A stretch of 64,000 bases of DNA from Bacillota bacterium (GTDB taxonomy: Bacteria > Bacillota > UBA4882 > UBA8346), in the NCBI GenBank assembly GCA_023402395.1, contig JAEYGI010000040.1, forward strand, positions 682,001 to 746,000. Reading direction: 5' to 3'. Under the pieces are notes generated by a model. The model ran no database searches, was not told the origin of the DNA, and saw only the letters and a list, made by a program, of their open reading frames with translations. Both the position numbers and the translations under genes were made by a program. Below, piece by piece: positions 52,134 through 60,505 of the stretch. Each line of letters opens with the position of its first letter. Position 1 is the first letter of the stretch.

Positions 52134-52427
52134 TCATTCCGTTTCCGAATGATGACTTGGTTCATCGTCAGGCACAGGTTCGTCACCATCACCAGGATCG
52201 TGGTGAAGCTGCTTATGCAATTCATCCATATGGAATTGGGTGATTTGATGGACGAACGCGCCGTCAATTCTGGGCCAGAGAAAAGAGGCCAGTTTAGAAT
52301 CGACGATCAGGGGCGGACCGGTGAGGATTCGAAAATCGGCCTTCTCCTCGCTTAATTGAACCGTATCTGTTTTTAGATCTACCAGATACGCCTTGATGGT
52401 CCGGTCGAAAACCTGACCGATAAACAA
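52134..52427 (-). pseudogene. Out-of-frame 3' part of the second ABC permease
   Basis: This minus-strand frame continues the C-terminal region of the upstream permease after a shift. It reads FIGQVFDRTIKAYLVDLKTDT, a propeller-like beta-hairpin, whereas the permease frame turns into Arg/Ser-rich text and stops at 52379. The shift is one base backward (-1) and must lie near 52430-52450, around a CCCAAAA run. No canonical slippery heptamer is in register, so an indel mutation or sequencing error is likelier than programmed shifting. Rejoined, the permease would have about 440 residues. Confidence 0.6.
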
Positions 52428-53482
52428 GCAATTTTGGGCAGAGTTTGGCGGGTTCGAAGCGAATAAAGCAAGATATTACCGTTCTCCGTGAAAATGACTT
52501 CGCATCCGTCCGGAGAAAACGATGGATTGGCGATCTCGGTCCCGGTATAAAGTAGTTTGGGATGACCTCCGGGAAGGCAATGAAGCAATTGATACCGATT
52601 CGGAGACGTTGTTTTCCGGGTTAGAATAAACCCGTTGGAGGAATGCCAATCGGCGTTGATAACCCCTTCAAGCGGCCGTAACTTCGGAGCGAACAAAAAC
52701 TGGGCCGACAGCAGCATCACCCATAATGTGATCCAGCTACCGGCCACCCAACGGAACGGTTTGAACTCCCACCATTTCAATCCACTTTTTACATACCAGA
52801 CGGTTGTGATTAACGGTACCGACAAACTCATCAGTGCCAATAAAATCGGGAAAAAAGTCCATTGGAAGCCAATTAGGCGTTGGGGCACATCCGGCCAGAA
52901 GAAATTGTCCTTAATTAGTTGAAAACTGATTGACCAACAAGAATAACTAATCCAACTGATCGTCCCTGTCAGCGCGGCAACCACAAACAACCGCTCCAAT
53001 CCGCGCGCCAGGACTCCGGACAGAAAACTCATAGCATGAATCATCAATATAAACAACAGAATCCATTCCTGCCCCATGCCAGTCGGCAACGGCAGATGGC
53101 TTAAATCGATGGTCACACGATATGAAAAACTAATAATCCAAAACAATAAAAGGAATACGCTCAGCAGATACTTCACGAAGACAATCACGTAGGACGAGAT
53201 GGGGCGGGTTAAAATAAAGTCCAGGGTTTTGCGATCGGTTTCACTGCTGAAGGATTGTAAGCCATAGAGCAACCCCAAAAGGCCAAAGCAGGCCAAAATA
53301 CTCCATGACCAGATAAGGTCCTCAGTATGGGATGAACGCCCGGTTATGACTGACCATACCCATAATCCGATCCAAAATGGGGCGGGGAGGATAAAAGCCA
53401 CCCAATTTCTTCGTAACTCGGTTTGTAATAAAGTGGTTCCTTGTAGAAAAACTCCGCTTTTTCGCCATGATTTACTAATCAA
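52379..53482 (-). CDS. ABC-2 type permease with truncated propeller-like C-terminus
   Basis: The second permease of the exporter. Of 367 residues, 1-270 form about six spans (for example VAFILPAPFWIGLWVWSVI, WSILACFGLLGLLYGLQSF) with the ABC-2 hallmark TDRKTLDFILTRPISS after span 2. After the last span, SFSPDGCEVIFTENGNILLYS is a PD40/TolB-type blade, but the frame breaks near 52440. It overlaps the upstream permease stop by four bases (ATGA). Both permeases share the phrase DFxLTRPxS and the same layout, so they are paralogues. Confidence 0.8.
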   Translation of the reverse strand: MISKSWRKSGVFLQGTTLLQTELRRNWVAFILPAPFWIGLWVWSVITGRSSHTEDLIWSWSILACFGLLGLLYGLQSFSSETDRKTLDFILTRPISSYVIVFVKYLLSVFLLLFWIISFSYRVTIDLSHLPLPTGMGQEWILLFILMIHAMSFLSGVLARGLERLFVVAALTGTISWISYSCWSISFQLIKDNFFWPDVPQRLIGFQWTFFPILLALMSLSVPLITTVWYVKSGLKWWEFKPFRWVAGSWITLWVMLLSAQFLFAPKLRPLEGVINADWHSSNGFILTRKTTSPNRYQLLHCLPGGHPKLLYTGTEIANPSFSPDGCEVIFTENGNILLYSLRTRQTLPKIACLSVRFSTGPSRRIW

Positions 53483-55101
53483 AGTCTTTTCACCTTGCTT
53501 TCAGAGACTTTGTAATAGGTTCCAATTCCGGATTGCACAATGGTATCCGAATCCTTGGAGGCTGGAATGAAATCCTTGTACGCAACCTTTTGGAGTATTC
53601 TTTCAAACCGAACCATGTTTCGGACTGAGTCATAGGAGTACACTATAAGATGATAGGTATGACCGGAACCGGGGCTGAACGCCGTAATCAAATAATGGTT
53701 CGCCGCCACGGGAGTTATTTTGGAATAAATGAGCGCGGGAAGGTTTTGTGATTGATTCAGAAGATTGAAATAATCCGCTTTGTGGGTCGTGATATTTAAG
53801 ATCACCAGTTGCCAATGGGGATCGAGCATCAGCAACCGGTCCCGGGAGGAATCCCATTGATAGTTTATAGCTTGCGAGGTTAAGGTTCCGATGAGTTCGC
53901 CTGCCTGTTTCAGTCCCATCCGGAGTCGGACCAGTTGGAACTGGCGTGGTTTATTCGCAGTTGAGCTATTTCTGGCCGGGAAACCGTAGAGGAGAGTGCG
54001 TGAATCGTTTCCCCAACATACGAATTCAGCGTTGGGGATGGTCAGGGATTGAACGAACCGGTTCCCGGCGATTCGGCCGACCCGGTACAGGTTATCTTCT
54101 TTAAATAACAGGCTTCGGCCATCCGGAGCCCACGCCGTGGCAGACAAGGGGATTTGGTTGTTTTCGGCGCTGTAGATGACCCGCGGCTTCCCGCCAGGTC
54201 GCGCCACACCAAGCTGACCGCTGCCGCTTGACAGGAGATAACCGGAGTTTTGCGGATTTTTGCAGCCGTCAACGGCGATAAACCACTTTTCTTTTCCAAA
54301 GAAGGTCGCCAGCAGCGAATCAAACGGACGGATCACGGGCGGATTAGTCAGGGTAATCATCGGGAGCGTGGCTGGGATGATCAAAAAAGCCACTCCGTAT
54401 CGGAATAGTTTGCTCCGGACCGCCAGCCAGGACAGATTGAGTAATTTCCAATCGGCCAGGTCAAACAAAAAACGGGAAAGCAACGCTGCTAATCCGCAGG
54501 TAGCCAACAATAGCAGCAGATAGATGACTGGCCCCGAATTGAATGCCAACAATTGCAGATACAAAACAGTCAGAAACTGAAACCAGGTGTAAAAAAACCA
54601 GCCTAACGCCACCAGACCGCCGCTGATAGCGGCTGCTAATTTGATCGGCCCTCTAATGGCGATCCCTGCCAGCAAGCCGGTAAGATAGAGGATATAAACC
54701 GCCAGCAGATAAGCTAGAAAATAAAAGCTGCTGAAATCGTTAAAATCCGGGATTTTGAGTTGATCCGGCATCAGCGCGGCCGGCCAGGCGATGGCAGAAG
54801 CCAGCAAAACGCTCAAACCGCTGACTGACTTGGCGCCGATCACTGCTGCGGCGGAAAGCGGACGGGTCAGGAGAAAATCACGGGTTTGTCCGTTTTCTTC
54901 CAAGTCGAACGATTGTAATCCATACGAACATGCCAGTGCCATCGGCACCACCACGGAAATAATCTGTAGCCAAGACTGGGAGACAGGAAGCACTTGTTCC
55001 GCCTTGGCCAAGGCTAGAATTAACAAGGCTTGAAATGGAAAGATAAAGATGACACTGTTTTGGCGGAACTCTTTTTTTATCAATGCCGTTACAATTGTCA
55101 C
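53479..55101 (-). CDS. ABC-2 type permease fused to a beta-propeller-like domain
   Basis: First permease of the exporter, 540 residues. About six spans lie in residues 1-275, with GQTRDFLLTRPLS after span 2. The rest (about 285-535) is rich in short beta-strands with PD40-like blades such as ATAWAPDGRSLLFKEDNLYRV and FVCWGNDSRTLLYGF. This suggests a beta-propeller placed after the last membrane helix, probably outside the cell. GTG 55101 follows GGGGAGGGAGC and overlaps the ATPase stop (GTGA). A frame start at 55122 lies within the ATPase gene. Confidence 0.85.
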   Translation of the reverse strand: MTIVTALIKKEFRQNSVIFIFPFQALLILALAKAEQVLPVSQSWLQIISVVVPMALACSYGLQSFDLEENGQTRDFLLTRPLSAAAVIGAKSVSGLSVLLASAIAWPAALMPDQLKIPDFNDFSSFYFLAYLLAVYILYLTGLLAGIAIRGPIKLAAAISGGLVALGWFFYTWFQFLTVLYLQLLAFNSGPVIYLLLLLATCGLAALLSRFLFDLADWKLLNLSWLAVRSKLFRYGVAFLIIPATLPMITLTNPPVIRPFDSLLATFFGKEKWFIAVDGCKNPQNSGYLLSSGSGQLGVARPGGKPRVIYSAENNQIPLSATAWAPDGRSLLFKEDNLYRVGRIAGNRFVQSLTIPNAEFVCWGNDSRTLLYGFPARNSSTANKPRQFQLVRLRMGLKQAGELIGTLTSQAINYQWDSSRDRLLMLDPHWQLVILNITTHKADYFNLLNQSQNLPALIYSKITPVAANHYLITAFSPGSGHTYHLIVYSYDSVRNMVRFERILQKVAYKDFIPASKDSDTIVQSGIGTYYKVSESKVKRL

Positions 55102-55970
55102 GCTCGCTCCCTCCCCGAACAAAAATACAAAAACGCTTCCTCCAACGTGGCTGGGGAAGAGGAACGCAATCCCGATCCGGGAGCAGCGGCTGTTTCCCGA
55201 ATGGATTGTGAGGAAACTAAAATTACTTTTCCGGAGAGTTCTTCATTAAGCACTACCGCATCCCTGGGTATCCAATCGGATTCGGAGCTGGTTTCAACCC
55301 GGCATACCCGGTCGCAAACCTCGGAGATACTGCCGTACGCTTTAATTTTACCGTCGAAAACAATAGCTACGTTTTGAGCGATATGAATGGCGTCAGCCAA
55401 ATTGTGAGTGGAGAAAAAGATCGATGTTCCTCCGCGATGAATCTCCTTCATGATAACCTGCAAGAACTGATGCTGGGCTAACGGATCAAGACCGCTCATG
55501 GGTTCGTCGAGGATCAGCAATTCCGGTTTGGGCGCGATGGACAGGAGTAAGGCCACCTTGACTTGCTGTCCCTTGGAGAGGGTGCGGATTTTGGTTTGAG
55601 GACTGATTTCAAAGCGATCCAGGTAATAGGTTATTAATCCGTCGTCCCAGTTCGGATAGAGCGATTTGCAAAAATCGAGGATCTCACGGACCTTCATCCA
55701 GTCGTACAAGCCCTGTTCTTCCGAGACGTAGCCGATCCGTTGCCGCAAGCGCGGCCCGAATTGATAGGGTTCTTCTCCCAGAACGCGAACCTCACCTCTA
55801 GTTTTGGGTATCAGACCAAGGATGGTCCGGATTAAGGTTGTCTTTCCAGCGCCGTTGGTTCCGAGCAGAGCGACAATGGTTCCGGCCGGGACTTCCAGAT
55901 CAATCCCCTTCAACACCTTTTTTGAACCATAGTTTTTCTCAAGGCCAGCGCAAGATATAACCGAATTCAT
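55098..55970 (-). CDS. ABC transporter ATP-binding protein
   Basis: The ATPase of the exporter, 290 residues. Walker A GTNGAGKTT (about 38-46), Q-loop around YVSEEQGLYDW, signature LSKGQQVKVAL, Walker B LLILDEPMSGLDP and the switch His in FFSTHNLADA. Its C-terminus (about 220-290) is longer than the core and ends with a Ser-rich stretch. ATG 55970 follows GTGAGGAGGATG. It belongs to the drug/antibiotic/Na-export group of ABC-2 ATPases; the substrate is unknown. Confidence 0.93.
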   Translation of the reverse strand: MNSVISCAGLEKNYGSKKVLKGIDLEVPAGTIVALLGTNGAGKTTLIRTILGLIPKTRGEVRVLGEEPYQFGPRLRQRIGYVSEEQGLYDWMKVREILDFCKSLYPNWDDGLITYYLDRFEISPQTKIRTLSKGQQVKVALLLSIAPKPELLILDEPMSGLDPLAQHQFLQVIMKEIHRGGTSIFFSTHNLADAIHIAQNVAIVFDGKIKAYGSISEVCDRVCRVETSSESDWIPRDAVVLNEELSGKVILVSSQSIRETAAAPGSGLRSSSPATLEEAFLYFCSGRERA

Positions 55971-56072
55971 GGTCATCCTCCTCACTTGAAGGTTTTTTTG
56001 TTCCGGAGGCTTTAAATTTTACCGGATTGAAATAAGATAACCGAAAAACAGGATGGAATTTCCAAGAAATTA

Positions 56073-56099
56073 AAAAACCTACTTTTTTTGTAGGTTTTT
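56073..56099 (-). terminator. Terminator of the 55-residue gene
   Basis: AAAAACCTAC/GTAGGTTTTT stem with a T-loop. On the minus strand it is followed by a T-run, so it ends the small gene before the ABC genes; it could also act on plus-strand transcripts. Confidence 0.75.
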
Positions 56100-56109
56100 G
56101 AAAAAATGC

Positions 56110-56277
56110 TCACGGCTTTACCGGAACTTGATCGCCGGCCCAGGCTAGAACTACAAAGTGCTGCTGCTCTATACGATAGGTATCCACCTCGATCCAGCCA
56201 AGTTCTTTATATGGCTCGGCATCGGCGGATGGTATTTCAATAATCTCCTTCACGTTTTCCGGTCTAATATCCGTCAA
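56110..56277 (-). CDS. Small acidic protein of unknown function, 55 residues
   Basis: A minus-strand frame from TTG 56277 to TGA at 56110. It begins TDIRPENVKEIIEIPSADAE and continues YKELGWIEVDTYRI, HFVVLAWAGDQVPVKP. The alternating hydrophobic pattern, two Trp and balanced composition look like a real folded peptide. Support comes from its own promoter (TTGACA-17-TATTAT) upstream, purine-rich AGGAAAGGAATTGGTG before the TTG, and a terminator just after the stop. It is upstream of, and codirectional with, the ABC exporter. I recognise no family. Confidence 0.6.
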   Translation of the reverse strand: MTDIRPENVKEIIEIPSADAEPYKELGWIEVDTYRIEQQHFVVLAWAGDQVPVKP

Positions 56278-56304
56278 TTTTCACCAATTCCTTTCCTAAA
56301 AATA

Positions 56305-56333
56305 ATAATAATGATTCAAAAGTTGGATGTCAA
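56305..56333 (-). promoter_or_regulatory. Promoter of the 55-residue gene
   Basis: On the minus strand: TTGACA (56333-56328), 17 bp, TATTAT (56310-56305). Predicted start is near 56298, about 20 bases before the TTG. Confidence 0.65.
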
Positions 56334-56545
56334 TATCTTATATCAACTAATATTGGCCATCTTTTATTCCATACCTTGAAACAATGGTTTATTTCCTTAT
56401 TTAGCTCAAAGATTCGGGTTCATTAAAACTTATTCCGCGTGAGCTTCAATCATCGATATTTTTGACTCTTTCAGTGAAAGAAAAAATCGTACCGGATAAA
56501 GCTATGAACTTTACCCAAAACAACGATTGAGGAAATCATCTAACT

Positions 56546-56740
56546 ATGGAATTAAACGCGTTGGATGCGCTCATTGCCGCATTAACAGCGCTGACAAACA
56601 GTTGACAGGCAACTCTTGCCGTACTTGCGGCAATGAGTGTCGGAAGCACAGCAATGAATGCTGTTATAATTTTGAAAAGCATTTACTACCTGAGAGAGCC
56701 TAGTTGTCTGGCGGTAAATGTTCGGGCCGGCGCGCAATAA
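56546..56740 (+). pseudogene. Interrupted small hydrophobic ORF
   Basis: ATG 56546 opens a 19-residue peptide (MELNALDALIAALTALTNS) ended by TGA 56603-56605. The same frame continues open to TAA 56738-56740 with a hydrophobic stretch, TLAVLAAMSVGSTAMNAVIIL. Read through, it is a 64-codon membrane-like peptide with one stop. GAGGAAA lies about 13 bases before the ATG. A second Gly/Ala hydrophobic fragment is visible near 56850-56910 in another frame. It may be a decayed gene. The rest of 56400-56990 shows nothing supported. Confidence 0.3.
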
Positions 56741-56990
56741 AGCTTATAAGGCCCGGCGTGTTAAAAACATCAAAAACAATTAAAATAAGAAAGAAAGAAA
56801 TGCTTATAACAGATAATTTTCATATTGGAATCAATGACATAAGCGTTAGGATTCAAGCATTTTGGGAATTTCGGTTCTATTGCAGCAATTATTGGCGTAT
56901 CATCATTTTAGTGCATTAGGCCGCGAGGGAAGGACATGTAATGGTTGACGTGATGATTGTTAAGTTTAATGAAAAAATCGAAAAAGAATC

Positions 56991-57019
56991 TTGCAAATTT
57001 TAAAAAGAAATGTTAAGCT
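56991..57019 (+). promoter_or_regulatory. Promoter of glnN
   Basis: TTGCAA (56991-56996), 17 bp, TAAGCT (57014-57019); start near 57026. A 20-codon frame (56941-57003) with AAGGAC upstream overlaps it and would not be on this transcript. Confidence 0.6.
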
Positions 57020-57064
57020 AGAGCCGTATATTACAAAAACTTAACACGAAAAGAGGTATGATAG

Positions 57065-59182
57065 ATGGAGAAAGAGCAACTGGTATTACAGGAGTCTTTG
57101 GAAAACACCTTCGCCAGTAACGTGTTCAACGATGCCCTGATGCGGGCCCGTCTGCCGAAGAACACCTACAAGGCTCTCAAGAAGACCATTGACGAAGGAT
57201 TGCCTCTTGACCCGTCGGTCGCCGACGTGGTCGCCAACGCCATGAAGGATTGGGCGATTGAAAAGGGCGCAACCCACTTTACCCACTGGTTCCAACCCAT
57301 GACCGGAATCACCGCCGAGAAACATGATTCATTCATTTCTCCCACCGCCGACGGTAAAGTGATCCTGGAGTTCTCCGGCAAAGAGTTGATCAAAGGCGAG
57401 CCGGATGCTTCGTCGTTCCCGTCCGGAGGCTTGCGGGCCACCTTCGAAGCCCGTGGTTATACCGCGTGGGATTGCACTTCTCCCGCGTTCGTCAAAGACG
57501 GCACGCTTTGTATCCCTACTGCGTTTTGTTCTTATACCGGTGAAGCGTTGGATAACAAGACCCCTTTGCTCCGATCGATGGAAGCCTTGTCCAAGCAAGC
57601 GGTTCGCGTGTTGAAGCTGCTAGGCAATATCGCCGTTTCCAAAGTGACCACCACCGTCGGTCCGGAACAAGAGTATTTCATTATTGACAAGAAAGTTTAT
57701 GATAAGCGGAAAGACCTTATTCTGACCGGTCGTACCCTGTTTGGTTCTAAGCCTCCCAAAGGCCAGGAGCTGGAAGATCATTACTTCGTTAACCTGAAAG
57801 AGAGAATCTCTGCTTATATGTCCGAGGTCGATCAGGAATTGTGGAAGCTGGGTGTCCTCGCCAAAACCAAGCATAATGAGGTGGCTCCGGCCCAGCACGA
57901 ACTGGCTCCGATCTTCAGCACCACTAATATCGCCACTGATCACAACCAATTGGTGATGGAGACCCTCAAGAAAGTCGCCAATCGCCACGGCTTGGTTTGC
58001 TTGCTTCATGAAAAACCGTTTGCCGGCGTGAACGGTTCCGGCAAACATAACAACTGGTCGATGAGCACCAACGATGGTCAGAACTTGTTGGAACCCGGCA
58101 AAACTCCGCACGATAACAAACAGTTCCTGTTGTTTTTGTCCGCGGTGATTCAAGCGGTTGACGAATATGCTGAGCTTCTCCGGGTCGCGGCCGCCAATCC
58201 CGGCAACGATCACCGGTTAGGCGCCAACGAAGCTCCGCCAGCTATCATCTCGATCTTCCTTGGCGAACAACTGACCGATATTTTGGAGCAGATCCAAAAC
58301 GGTGGCGCCAAGAGCTCCAAGAGTGGCGGTGAGTTGAAGATCGGCGTGACGACATTGCCCGCGCTTCCGAAAGATTCCACCGACCGGAACCGGACTTCGC
58401 CGTTTGCGTTTACTGGCAATAAGTTTGAGTTCCGGATGGTTGCCTCTTCCGCGTCGATTGCCACTCCGAATACGGCGTTGAATACGATTGTCGCCGAGAC
58501 ACTATCCCGAGTTGCGGATCGACTCGAAAAAGCCGGCAATGTTGACGCCGAGGTCGAAACGATTATTAAAGAGAACATTACCAAGCATAAACGGATCATC
58601 TTCAACGGCAATAACTATTCCGACGAATGGGTCGTGGAAGCGGAAAAACGGGGACTCCCCAATATCAAATCCACGGTAGCCGCGATTCCTCACCTGATTT
58701 CCGACAAAGCGGTTAAAGCCTTTGAGAAGCACGGCGTATTGAGTAAGGTTGAGCTTCATTCCCGATATGAGATCTATCTTGAAAACTACATCAAGACCAT
58801 CAATATCGAAGCCCTGACCATGCTGGATCTCGCCAAACGGCAGATCTTGCCGGCTGCGGTTGATTTCGCTGGCTCTATCGCCGATTCAATCAATAAAGTC
58901 AAGAGTGCTTCCGTCAAAGCGAGCGTTAGCGCTTCCGAAAAACTGTTGATCGAGCTGTCGGAGACGATCGACTCATTCGGCAAGAATGTCGCCGTGTTGG
59001 AGAAATCTCTGGAAGACGCTGAAAAGGCCGGCCACGAACCTTTGAAACTGGCCGAGTACTATCGTGACGTGGTCTTTACCGGAATGGCCAAACTCCGCGC
59101 CGACGGTGATAAGCTGGAGACGATTGTCGATGCCAAGGTATGGCCGTTGCCGACCTATGCCGATATTCTGTTCAACGTTTGA
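57065..59182 (+). CDS. glnN: Glutamine synthetase type III
   Basis: ATP-dependent amidation of glutamate, the entry of ammonium into metabolism. At 705 residues it is the GSIII type of anaerobes and cyanobacteria rather than the 440-residue GSI. Conserved blocks: GGLRATFEARGYTAWD, VGPEQEYF (metal-binding Glu), NEVAPAQHELAPIF, NGSGKHNNWSMST and NRTSPFAFTGNKFEFR. ATG 57065 follows AGAGGTATGAT. It is a single-gene unit between a promoter and a terminator, with no GlnR gene nearby. Confidence 0.96.
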   Translation: MEKEQLVLQESLENTFASNVFNDALMRARLPKNTYKALKKTIDEGLPLDPSVADVVANAMKDWAIEKGATHFTHWFQPMTGITAEKHDSFISPTADGKVILEFSGKELIKGEPDASSFPSGGLRATFEARGYTAWDCTSPAFVKDGTLCIPTAFCSYTGEALDNKTPLLRSMEALSKQAVRVLKLLGNIAVSKVTTTVGPEQEYFIIDKKVYDKRKDLILTGRTLFGSKPPKGQELEDHYFVNLKERISAYMSEVDQELWKLGVLAKTKHNEVAPAQHELAPIFSTTNIATDHNQLVMETLKKVANRHGLVCLLHEKPFAGVNGSGKHNNWSMSTNDGQNLLEPGKTPHDNKQFLLFLSAVIQAVDEYAELLRVAAANPGNDHRLGANEAPPAIISIFLGEQLTDILEQIQNGGAKSSKSGGELKIGVTTLPALPKDSTDRNRTSPFAFTGNKFEFRMVASSASIATPNTALNTIVAETLSRVADRLEKAGNVDAEVETIIKENITKHKRIIFNGNNYSDEWVVEAEKRGLPNIKSTVAAIPHLISDKAVKAFEKHGVLSKVELHSRYEIYLENYIKTINIEALTMLDLAKRQILPAAVDFAGSIADSINKVKSASVKASVSASEKLLIELSETIDSFGKNVAVLEKSLEDAEKAGHEPLKLAEYYRDVVFTGMAKLRADGDKLETIVDAKVWPLPTYADILFNV

Positions 59183-59207
59183 TTCAGCACCCAAAAAGGT
59201 AATAAAA

Positions 59208-59237
59208 ACAACCCGGCGTATGTCGGGTTGTTTTTTT
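59208..59237 (+). terminator. Intrinsic terminator after glnN
   Basis: ACAACCCG/CGGGTTGT stem, eight-base loop, then seven T. The convergent PilZ gene ends 19 bases beyond. Confidence 0.88.
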
Positions 59238-59255
59238 AATCATGCCAGTTATGCT

Positions 59256-59957
59256 TTAGATTGAAAAGTCTTCCTTGGCCAATTCGTTAAGTCGATCGAG
59301 AAGTCTGCTGATTTGCTCCCGTTCCTCGGAAGAGGGTTTGAGGAATTGAATCCCAATTCCATATTGGTAGCTGTTGCGCTTGAGTTCTTGGACCCGGCGG
59401 ATCGATCCGGTTAATTGGAATGGGTTTCCTTCAAAATTAAATTCCAAGGTGACAATTAGTCCCGGCGGTAGTCGCAGGTCGGTAAAGATTCGCATTCCTC
59501 CCAAGCTTAATTCCTGAGATTGGCCGCTGCCCAGTTTGTTGCAGAGATGTTCGACATTTTTGTTTTTAAATCCGAGTACTCGGTAGGTTACGGGTACCAA
59601 CAATGGAATCCTGGCTCCCGAATGCCGATCTTTGCTAAGCATAACCGTAGGAGGCTCAATGAAGACCATGCCTTCCGGTTCAGCCTTGATAATTTTGCTT
59701 TTGAAAATCAGGATGCGATCGGGCCAACCGTAATAAATCGTTAGCAACTTGCCAACTAAAAAATGGTCAAGCAGGAACTTTCCCTCTTCCGCCAATTTCA
59801 GTTGAAGCTCGCGGTCGAGTGCTACCACAATGGCTGAAACTGATAACGTTTCTTCGGAAAGGGGAGGATTACGGTCTAAACGCAATTCGAGGTTTTGTTC
59901 GGGATAAAAATATTTGGTTAAATCGATCCGGTTAAGCTTTTGGTACATGCCGGCCAT
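59256..59957 (-). CDS. PilZ-domain protein (YcgR-like) with altered c-di-GMP motif
   Basis: A 233-residue protein with an N-terminal YcgR-like beta domain (about 18-105) and a C-terminal PilZ domain (about 107-225). PilZ domains bind c-di-GMP through RxxxR and [DN]xSxxG. Here the first reads R111-H112-S-G-A-R116, with His at the usual first-Arg position. The second is E149-L-S-L-G-G154, with Glu for Asp/Asn. Binding may be weakened or changed. No flagellar or cyclase gene is nearby. It is convergent with glnN. Confidence 0.83.
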   Translation of the reverse strand: MAGMYQKLNRIDLTKYFYPEQNLELRLDRNPPLSEETLSVSAIVVALDRELQLKLAEEGKFLLDHFLVGKLLTIYYGWPDRILIFKSKIIKAEPEGMVFIEPPTVMLSKDRHSGARIPLLVPVTYRVLGFKNKNVEHLCNKLGSGQSQELSLGGMRIFTDLRLPPGLIVTLEFNFEGNPFQLTGSIRRVQELKRNSYQYGIGIQFLKPSSEEREQISRLLDRLNELAKEDFSI

Positions 59958-60121
59958 ATAAAATCCTCCAACCGGTTCACATATGACTAATTATTCTTGA
60001 TGATTTGTCTTTTTCCTACCGGAACTGAAACATTTTATCGTTAAATCGGATTAAACCGAGGGGACTGCGCAAGCTATTAGTTGAATGATTCATAATCAAA
60101 ACGCCAGGGAAGGTTTTAAAT

Positions 60122-60220
60122 TATGCCTATTGATAGAGCCGCAAACCGTGGCGCTACGTACCGCAGCTCGACACGGAACATATGCCCATTGAAATTTGCG
60201 CGTTTGCGCTATTATTTTAC
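60122..60220 (+). other. Uncharacterised structured stretch upstream of secA
   Basis: GCCGCAAACCGTGGCGCTACGTACCGCAGC can form a CGTG/TACG hairpin flanked by GCAAAC and CCGCAGC. A GCGC/GCGC mini-hairpin (about 60199-60210) precedes TATTATTTT. The layout loosely recalls a GEMM riboswitch but lacks its GAAA loop and 3' half. The frame crossing it is not supported as a gene. Nothing else is seen in 59958-60236. Confidence 0.2.
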
Positions 60221-60236
60221 GGATAAAGTGGAACAT

Positions 60237-60265
60237 TTGTTTTTCCCGATGTCCAATGGTATAAT
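60237..60265 (+). promoter_or_regulatory. Promoter of secA
   Basis: TTGTTT (60237-60242), 17 bp, TATAAT (60260-60265) with extended TGG. The leader to the ATG is about 234 bases. Confidence 0.7.
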
Positions 60266-60505
60266 ATTACGGGAAAAAATCGAGGGCACTAATTGGGAAT
60301 TATTTCGTTACGCCAGATAGACATTTTGAACTGAAAAGCGTTGGGAAAATCACCAAGGCCGGGTCATGGTTCGATCTAGATCTATTCCTTGCCCATAAGT
60401 TCAAGTAAATTCCGTAAGGTGCGTTTCAGCCGACGCGTTGCGGATGCAAAATTGATTCAACTTAATTACTTGAATTTATATAGAATCGGTTTAAGAGGTG
60501 GAAAA

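Noticed and set aside
52420..52450. Programmed -1 frameshifting in the second permease
   Set aside because: No slippery heptamer is in register at the CCCAAAA run and no following pseudoknot was seen.
56158..56379. Plus-strand 73-residue frame
   Set aside because: It is antisense to the 55-residue gene that has a matching promoter and terminator, and has no ribosome site.
56704..56919. Plus-strand 71-residue frame
   Set aside because: Skewed Lys/Ile/Arg composition, no ribosome site, and it sits in the decayed AT-rich stretch.
60122..60220. GEMM (c-di-GMP) riboswitch upstream of secA
   Set aside because: GCAAAC and a following hairpin are present, but the GAAA loop and the 3' half of the motif are missing; secA would be an unlikely target.
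60123..60320. 65-residue frame upstream of secA
   Set aside because: The secA promoter lies inside it and there is no ribosome site.
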